6,320 nt of DNA, taken from positions 1 to 6,320 of the forward strand of contig CAYNNP010000315.1 in the NCBI GenBank assembly GCA_964398215.1, given 5' to 3'. The stretch is from CAYNNP01 sp964398215. GTDB taxonomy: Bacteria; Planctomycetota; Planctomycetia; Pirellulales; Pirellulaceae. This document shows, in pieces, positions 1 through 5,700 of the stretch. Below the pieces are notes generated by a model. That model saw only the letters and a list, made by a program, of their open reading frames with translations, made no database searches and had not been told where the DNA came from. Position numbers and translations under genes: made by a program. Position 1 is the stretch's first letter; each line of letters opens with the position of its first letter.

Positions 1-1217
1 TAAAGATTCTTGAGCGCCAACAGCGCCAAACGTTTGCCAACATCCTGTTTGTTTGGTGGATGAATGTTATCCAACGTTGCAATATCGTTGGTCACCACCA
101 TCGCTGTGTTGGGGACCGTTTCGACGGCTGCCTGGGCTTCCCACAATCGAGGCAACATGGATGGGGAATCGTTGCCGTATTTAAACGGCGCGATCTGTAC
201 ATAATAGAACGGAAAATCGCCTTGTCCCCACAGTTTTCGCCAGCCACCAATCAACGCCTTCTTTTTATCAAGATACGCCATCCCGTCTGCACGGTTTGCT
301 TCGCCCTGATACCAAATAGCACCTCGAATCGTATAACCAACCAGCCCATGAATCATGCCGTTGTAAAGCTGCGTTGGATCTTGACGATTTTTGTAGGGGG
401 CAATTGATGTTGGAAAAGTTGGTGCAACTTCAATCTGATCGCCTTGCGCGAGCGCCGACCGACTGGCCTTGAGCCAAGCTTCGGTATCGCGCACATATTT
501 CCCCAGCACCGAATTGTATTTTTCTGTGCCAGGCGTTCGCAGCATCACCGAATCGTAGGTCGCGCGCTGCGACGGAACGCTCTCGAATCCGACGGGCGGC
601 GTCCAAGGCTCCACTCGCGTTCCACCCCAAGAGGAATTGACCAAACCAATCGGCACGTCCAATTCGGTCAGCAGATGACGAGCCATAAAGTAACCGCAAG
701 CGGTGAAGTTCGCTACGGTTTGCGGCGAACAAATCTGCCATTCGCTATCGATATCGTCCAGTGGCACAGTCGACTGACGTCGTGCAACTTTCATGTGCCG
801 TATTAGCGGATAGTTTGCGGCTGCAATCTCGTCTTTCGCATTCAAACTTCGCTGAACATTCCATTCCATATTTGACTGACCGCCGCAAAGCCAAACTTCG
901 CCTACCAAGACATCTTTTAAACGCAGATCGTTATTGCCTTTGACGATCAGCTCACGCGGCTCTTTACTGGCTTTGATTGCCGGCAATTCTGTCGTCCACT
1001 TTCCGTCGGCGCCCGTGGTCGCTTGAACCGTCGCATCGCCAAACGACACGGTTACTTGTTCCCCAGCGTCCGCCCAACCCCATATCCGAATCGGCTTTTC
1101 TTGCTGCAACACCATGTGGTCGCCAAAGAAGCCAGGAAGTCGCACATCAGCAAATGCGGATGTCGCAAACGAAACAAAAATGGTGCAGAGCAACAGTGCG
1201 GTGGTTCGTTGAATCAT
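1..1217 (-). CDS. Secreted sialate O-acetylesterase family protein (SASA/SGNH-type carbohydrate esterase), 3' end cut by window edge
   Basis: The frame is open from ATG at 1217 to the left edge, giving 405 residues; related enzymes are usually about 480-520, so roughly the last 80-110 are missing. Residues 1-23 form a Sec signal peptide: Arg4, a hydrophobic core, and AFA before Asp24, a good signal peptidase I site. The mature protein is therefore expected in the periplasm or outside. Family motifs occur in the normal order: GGQSNMEW with the nucleophile Ser115, NSSWGGTRVEPW at 194-205, IWYQGEAN at 301-308, and DNIHPPNKQDVG from 383, with Asp383 and His386 as the other catalytic residues. The segment before Ser115 (24-105) looks like the usual N-terminal beta domain. 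The family removes O-acetyl groups from sialic acids, but bacterial members also deacetylate plant or algal polysaccharides, so the substrate is open. The ATG is preferred because the signal peptide starts there; the ribosome site is weak (GAG about 10 nt upstream). It lies 191 nt downstream of comB, with a possible terminator between, so it is probably a separate unit. Confidence 0.93.
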   Translation of the reverse strand, partial: MIQRTTALLLCTIFVSFATSAFADVRLPGFFGDHMVLQQEKPIRIWGWADAGEQVTVSFGDATVQATTGADGKWTTELPAIKASKEPRELIVKGNNDLRLKDVLVGEVWLCGGQSNMEWNVQRSLNAKDEIAAANYPLIRHMKVARRQSTVPLDDIDSEWQICSPQTVANFTACGYFMARHLLTELDVPIGLVNSSWGGTRVEPWTPPVGFESVPSQRATYDSVMLRTPGTEKYNSVLGKYVRDTEAWLKASRSALAQGDQIEVAPTFPTSIAPYKNRQDPTQLYNGMIHGLVGYTIRGAIWYQGEANRADGMAYLDKKKALIGGWRKLWGQGDFPFYYVQIAPFKYGNDSPSMLPRLWEAQAAVETVPNTAMVVTNDIATLDNIHPPNKQDVGKRLALLALKNL

Positions 1218-1363
1218 CAGTGTCTCAAACAAGGAGCGTATCGATCGGTACCTAGCATAGCCAAGACAAGGTGGTCCGTTGAAGCAAAAAACTTCGCCGG
1301 GCTTGTCGGTTTGTTCGTGCCGTTCTTTTTTGGCAATGAATCTTGGTAAAGAACGCTATCGAC

Positions 1364-1390
1364 CAAACAAAAAGAAGCTTAACAACTTCT
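1364..1390 (-). terminator. Weak intrinsic terminator candidate after comB
   Basis: Read on the minus strand, AGAAG (1390-1386) pairs with CTTCT (1377-1373). TT/AA pairs extend the stem inside one bulged G, leaving a 3-nt loop. A run of five T follows (1373-1369), then G and TTT. It starts 18 nt after the comB stop codon, where a terminator is expected. The stem is short and AT-rich, so its strength is doubtful. A 7-bp direct repeat, CTGCGGC on the plus strand at 1389-1395 and 1399-1405, lies beside it without obvious meaning. The rest of the 191-nt gap (1218-1363) must hold any promoter of the esterase gene, but I see no convincing -35/-10 pair there. Confidence 0.35.
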
Positions 1391-1408
1391 GCGGCACCCT
1401 GCGGCTGA

Positions 1409-2164
1409 TCACTCAATCAGGCCAGCACTGCAAAACGTTGCAGGCTCCGCTTCGGTCTGCTTGGGCAATACGTCAAGCTGCGTTTCAACCGCACAATGTG
1501 CCAAATCATGGTCAAACCCTTTGGCAATCAGGTTGCGCCCGCCTTGAGACTGTGCAAAGCAATCCACCAAATCTGACTTGGACCAATTCGTCGCATCGCC
1601 AAACCAAGATCGCCAGACTTGGCAGGCAATCCGAGGTTCATCGCCGACCAATTCGACGTTGGGATTGAACTGTTGAATCGCGCTGACGAATAGACCGGCC
1701 AACAAAGTATCTTCAAGTGTGATTGCACCATTCGTGCCGGAGCAAACCAAGTGAACTTGAGATTTGTTTTTCAGCATGTTCAAGACGGCCTGGTAATTGA
1801 GAAAACTTGCGGCCACAACCGTCTGAGCATTTTTGCATTCCGCAATCGCTGCGGTTCCATTCGTCGTCGTCAAGATTACCGTTCGCTGTTTGACCGTACT
1901 CGGCAAATAGTCAGCAGGTGAATTCCCCAAGTCAAAACCATCGATCCGCACGCACTCACGTTCTCCACACAACAAGGCATTTGGATGTGCTTTCGCGATC
2001 CGCCTCGCATCATCGACCGACGGTGTAGTGATTACACTCAAGGCGCCAGTTGCCAACGCGGTTGTCATCACGGTCGTTGCGCGCAGTACGTCGATGACAA
2101 CAGCGACTTCGCTGGACGACGTCACCATCGGCATACCGGGCAAGAGCGAAACTAGCAGTTTCAT
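1409..2164 (-). CDS. comB: 2-phosphosulfolactate phosphatase (ComB family)
   Basis: This is a complete 251-residue protein, close to the usual 235-250 for ComB, with no signal peptide, so it should be cytoplasmic. ComB is a Mg2+-dependent phosphatase converting (2R)-O-phospho-3-sulfolactate to sulfolactate and phosphate. That is the second step of coenzyme M synthesis in methanogens, and the same step makes sulfolactate in some bacteria. Conserved blocks are present in order: VVIDVLRATT 22-31, CGERE 66-70, GFDLGNSP 76-83, TTTNGT 99-104, VCSGTNG 140-146 followed by LED 150-152, GGRNL 208-212, the acidic GFDHDL 216-221, and DVLP 231-234. No expected block is lost. The ATG at 2164 is preferred because the protein then begins one short strand before the conserved core. 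No Shine-Dalgarno is seen; the gene starts 3 nt after the upstream stop, which suggests translational coupling. No ComA (phosphosulfolactate synthase) lies in the window, so the physiological substrate is unproven and could be another phosphorylated 2-hydroxy acid. Confidence 0.9.
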   Translation of the reverse strand: MKLLVSLLPGMPMVTSSSEVAVVIDVLRATTVMTTALATGALSVITTPSVDDARRIAKAHPNALLCGERECVRIDGFDLGNSPADYLPSTVKQRTVILTTTNGTAAIAECKNAQTVVAASFLNYQAVLNMLKNKSQVHLVCSGTNGAITLEDTLLAGLFVSAIQQFNPNVELVGDEPRIACQVWRSWFGDATNWSKSDLVDCFAQSQGGRNLIAKGFDHDLAHCAVETQLDVLPKQTEAEPATFCSAGLIE

Positions 2165-2167
2165 TGG

Positions 2168-2551
2168 CTACGGGTGCTTTGCGTCCTTCAGCCACTGGTC
2201 AAACTCTGGGTCCGAATTTGATGCCGGCACAAGATAAGTCTGCTCAACAGTAAGATCGCGATCCTTGTAGGTCACGCTGACCACATGTTGTGAGGCATGA
2301 TCAATCTCTGGCTTTGCCTTCTTCTTGACCAAACTGTCTTTGAATATTTTTAGTACCGAAAGTTGATTCCAAAGGTTCATGAAATCTAACTCAGAGATTT
2401 TGGATTCAGCAACGGTGCCGTCTGGCAATTCCCAGTTGCATGAAAACGAATCATCGTCATTGTCATTCGTGATTGCACCAACGGTTGGCTGCCCGCCAAC
2501 GCCGTGCTTGTATTGGATATGAAACCGAGCTTTCGCGGAATCTCCAGACAT
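2168..2551 (-). CDS. Small conserved-looking hypothetical protein, probable operon partner of comB
   Basis: I do not recognise this gene. From ATG 2551 it encodes 127 residues ending at TAG (2170-2168), 3 nt before comB. It has no signal peptide or membrane segment. Visible parts are a strand-like start (RFHIQYKHG, 9-17), an acidic stretch NDNDDD at 29-34, a strand with Cys38 and Trp40, an amphipathic helix SELDFMNLWNQL at 53-64, a lysine-rich turn (71-80), two strand-like segments (HVVSVTYK 89-96 and LTVEQTYLVP 100-109), and a C-terminal helix FDQWLKDAK at 117-125. This suggests a small soluble alpha/beta domain. The frame stays open upstream to TTG 2671 (167 residues) with another ATG at 2623. 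I prefer 2551 because an extended -10 promoter candidate lies about 50 nt upstream of it, and because the upstream extension has no domain-like pattern. None of the three starts has a good ribosome site. That it is a gene rests on its length, same-strand placement and tight spacing to comB. Confidence 0.7.
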   Translation of the reverse strand: MSGDSAKARFHIQYKHGVGGQPTVGAITNDNDDDSFSCNWELPDGTVAESKISELDFMNLWNQLSVLKIFKDSLVKKKAKPEIDHASQHVVSVTYKDRDLTVEQTYLVPASNSDPEFDQWLKDAKHP

Positions 2552-2602
2552 GCGCGAATCCGAAAGTGAAAGAGAGTGTGCTGGCCCTGCATTTGAAGGC
2601 AA

Positions 2603-2611
2603 ATTGTAGCA
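2603..2611 (-). promoter_or_regulatory. Extended -10 promoter candidate for the hypothetical gene and comB
   Basis: On the minus strand TGCTACAAT (2611-2603) matches the extended -10 consensus TGnTATAAT with one mismatch. No good -35 is seen at 16-18 nt, which extended -10 promoters can tolerate. Transcription would start near 2596, leaving a leader of about 45 nt before ATG 2551. If used, it excludes the longer starts at 2623 and 2671 and separates this unit from the giant gene upstream. Confidence 0.4.
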
Positions 2612-2683
2612 CAACCCAGCCATTCGGACAGGCAGCAAACTTGGCACAGCGACTATCACGAAACCCAGCAAGCTACGGGCATT

Positions 2684-2701
2684 CCAAGCCGCTAAGCCTG
2701 G
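2684..2701 (-). terminator. Hairpin just after the giant repeat-protein gene, without a T-run
   Basis: On the minus strand CCAGGC (2701-2696) pairs with GCTTGG (2689-2684), six pairs including one G-T, around a 6-nt loop. It begins 4 nt after the TGA stop of the giant gene. No T-run follows, so it is not a standard intrinsic terminator. It may act as a 3'-end stabiliser or with factor-dependent termination, or be chance. Confidence 0.3.
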
Positions 2702-2705
2702 GGAC

Positions 2706-5700
2706 TCAATTCATTAGTTTTTCGACACGATCGTTCGCAATCGCCCGCGATGACTGATACGCACCCAGCAGCGACGACGGATCGATCAAACGCCAACTTG
2801 GCAAACTGGTCGACAGAGCAGCAATGAATGCACCGCCCCGGATCGCCCACATTACATAGCCGACCGAGAACAGCCCAGCAGCAGCACCCACCGTACCAAC
2901 GTACACAGCCACTGGCGAATCACCGTAGTAACTGTCTTCGTCCCAAGCAGTCCACGAAACTGATTCATAGATTTCCTGTTGCAACAAACGCTCAAGTGCT
3001 TGTAGCTCCAACGATCGCAACATGTCCACGCCTATCTCATGCTCACTGGCGTCGAACTCCAACAACTCGCTCTGATCGGTCAGAAAGACAAACGTACTGT
3101 CGACCGAACGCTGCCGTCGCTGGAAACTATCAAGCTCGGCAAGACTCGCTTCGATTCCCTCGGCCGCATCCCCTTGCACTGAACGTCCAGAACTAAACGG
3201 CGAAACGGTGCCAGCGTCCGCTGCGGTTGAAGTCGTCTCGATCGCGTCTGGCTTTTTCATTTTTTGAATGATCGTATCCTGATCGTCCGTTGGCGATTCG
3301 GCGTCGGCTCCTTCTTCGCCCTCCCCGTCACTTGGTGACAGCCCTGGAACAATCGACTTTTCGATCGTAACTGTCACAGGGTCGCTCAACAGAGCTCCAT
3401 CCGATGCTACATAGGTAAACGAATCGGTGCTCGCCGAATTATTTCGAGGCACATAGATCAGGTTTCCAAGACTATCTGTGATCAGCGAACCATCGGCCGG
3501 TTGACTGACAATCTGGATCGTCAACGCATTACCTTCAGGGTCAATGTCATTGGCCAGAATGGAAGCGGGCGAAAAAGCAACGACTTGTCCTGGCGATATG
3601 ACTAGCAGATCTTCTTGACCAACCGGTGATTCGTTGACGTTTAAAACTGTGATTGCAAAATCAATCGCACTTGCAGAACCGTCCTGTGAAGTCGCAGTGA
3701 TTGATATGGTATGACTACTTGCTGTTTCAAAATCAATGTTTCCAGCAACCGTTACTTCGCCAGTGGCTCCGTTGATCGCAAACAGACCACCAGCAGTATC
3801 AGTAGCGGCATACGTCACCAAGCTGTTCGTAGCGTCGGCGTCAAATGCAAACGACACGATGCCCACCGAAGTCCCAATCGCTGAATTTTCAGCTACTGAA
3901 TCAAGCTGCCCGTCTGCATCAACAATCGGTGTGATATCAAACTCGTCAATATCATTGATTCCAATCGTCACTGTCTGATCGACCATCGACCCATCACTAC
4001 TGGTGGCTCGCACGATGATGTCGTAGGAAGCCGCGACTTCTCGGTCAAGCAGGCTGCCATCCGCAACTGTCACAATCCCCGTGTTTCCATCAATCGCAAA
4101 CCGACCACTTGCGTTATCTTGCAGATTGTAGGTAACGAGATTGTTGGTCGCATCTGCATCGGTTGCAAACGCCGTGTATCCAACTTCGGTACCGTTGGAT
4201 GCATTTTCATCAACTTGGTTCAACCTGGAATCGTTATCGGAAATGGTCGATACGTCAAACTCATCAACATCGACGATATCGATTGACATGTTTTGGACAA
4301 CCGTGCTTCCGTCATCGCTCGTCGCGCGAACAATGATATTGCGTGTTGCCCCGTCAGCTTCGCGGTCAATCGACCCTGCAACAGTTACTTCACCTGTGGT
4401 GGTGTCAATCTGGAATCGTCCGCCATCGTTGTCGTCCAGGGAGTAGGAAACACTATCGGCTGCGTCACCATCGGTTGCCAACGCAGTGATTCCTACAGAA
4501 GTCCCTGGCAACGAATTCTCAAGCACTTGGTTAACGCTGCCGTCGATATCGGTCACGGGCGTGATCGCGAAATCATTCTGCGGATTGATGATAACGTTGA
4601 CGGTTGCGAGCACCGACTGCGAGCTATCTTCTCCGCCATCAGAGAGCAGGACTGAGAACGAATCAGTCAAAGTTTCACTATCATCGTGCACGTACCGCAC
4701 GATCCCGTTGTTCACATCAGATTGGGTAAAACTCGTGACCGCAATTCCTGGCGCAGTGCTCAATTCCAGAATCCCATGGTCGGGAGCGTCCGTGACATCA
4801 AACGTCAATCCCAATGGACCGTCATCCACATCAAGCGCTTGCAGCACAGCATTGTTCAGCGTGATCCCTGCTCCCTCATCGACCGACAAAGCCCCAATGG
4901 TCACGGTTGGCGAATCGTTCACAGCAGCAACATCAATCGTCACGACAGCTTGCGAGCTAAGATTGCCATCGGTTAATTCGTAGGTGAATGTGTCGGTGCC
5001 ATTGAAATCCTGATTCGGTATGTAGATAAACGTTCCATCGCTGTTCAAAGTAAGCGAACCGTTGGATACATCAACAATCGGCGCCGTGTTGACAGTCAGT
5101 GCATCGCCATCAACATCGATGTCGTTGCCCAGCAGGTCGTTCGTGCCTAAAACAGACGTGAGCGTGCTGTCTTCAGTAATCGAGTAGTTGTCAACTACCC
5201 CAGCAGGAGCATCATTGACGGATGTCACATTGATCGTCGTAGTAGTCTCGACTTCTTCATCGCTTGGTCCCCCGGAGGTTCCAGGGTCAGCCCCGCTGTT
5301 GCCCAGATCATTAACATTCATTATCAGCGAGACAGTTGCTGATGGCGCGTCCAAATCATTGATGTACTCAAGGGATCCAGTTGTCGAACCATCCAGGAAA
5401 GCGGACACAGCAGAAACCGTTCCAGTCAGCCCGACTACGGAAGTACCACTATTAGATACGCTGACCCCTGAGTCACCTGCCGAGAAGTTGATGACGCCTT
5501 CGCTAACAGTAAACATCACGAAAATGTCATTGGTAGTGCTGTCGACATCAGCGAGCGTGAATCCGGTACTGGTCAGTTCCAGACCGATTTGCTCTGTCGC
5601 GTTCAATGCACCAGGAGCATTTGCGGTTGGTGTATCGTTGACGGCAGTTATGTCCAAGGTGGCTGTCGCGCTAACACTATCAACGCCGTCACTGACAAAG

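Noticed and set aside
430..741. Minus-strand frame of 103 codons
   Set aside because: It overlaps the sialate O-acetylesterase gene in another frame; the esterase frame carries all the catalytic motifs there, and this frame has no family pattern.
1218..1363. Possible -10 (TATGCT, minus strand, near 1255) upstream of the esterase gene
   Set aside because: No -35-like hexamer lies at 16-18 nt; the nearest, TTGCTT, is 22 nt away. Not better than chance.
60..1668. Plus-strand open frames across the esterase and comB (60-407, 444-806, 977-1255, 1023-1349, 1279-1668)
   Set aside because: They overlap well-supported genes on the other strand, or cross the gap between them, and their translations look random.
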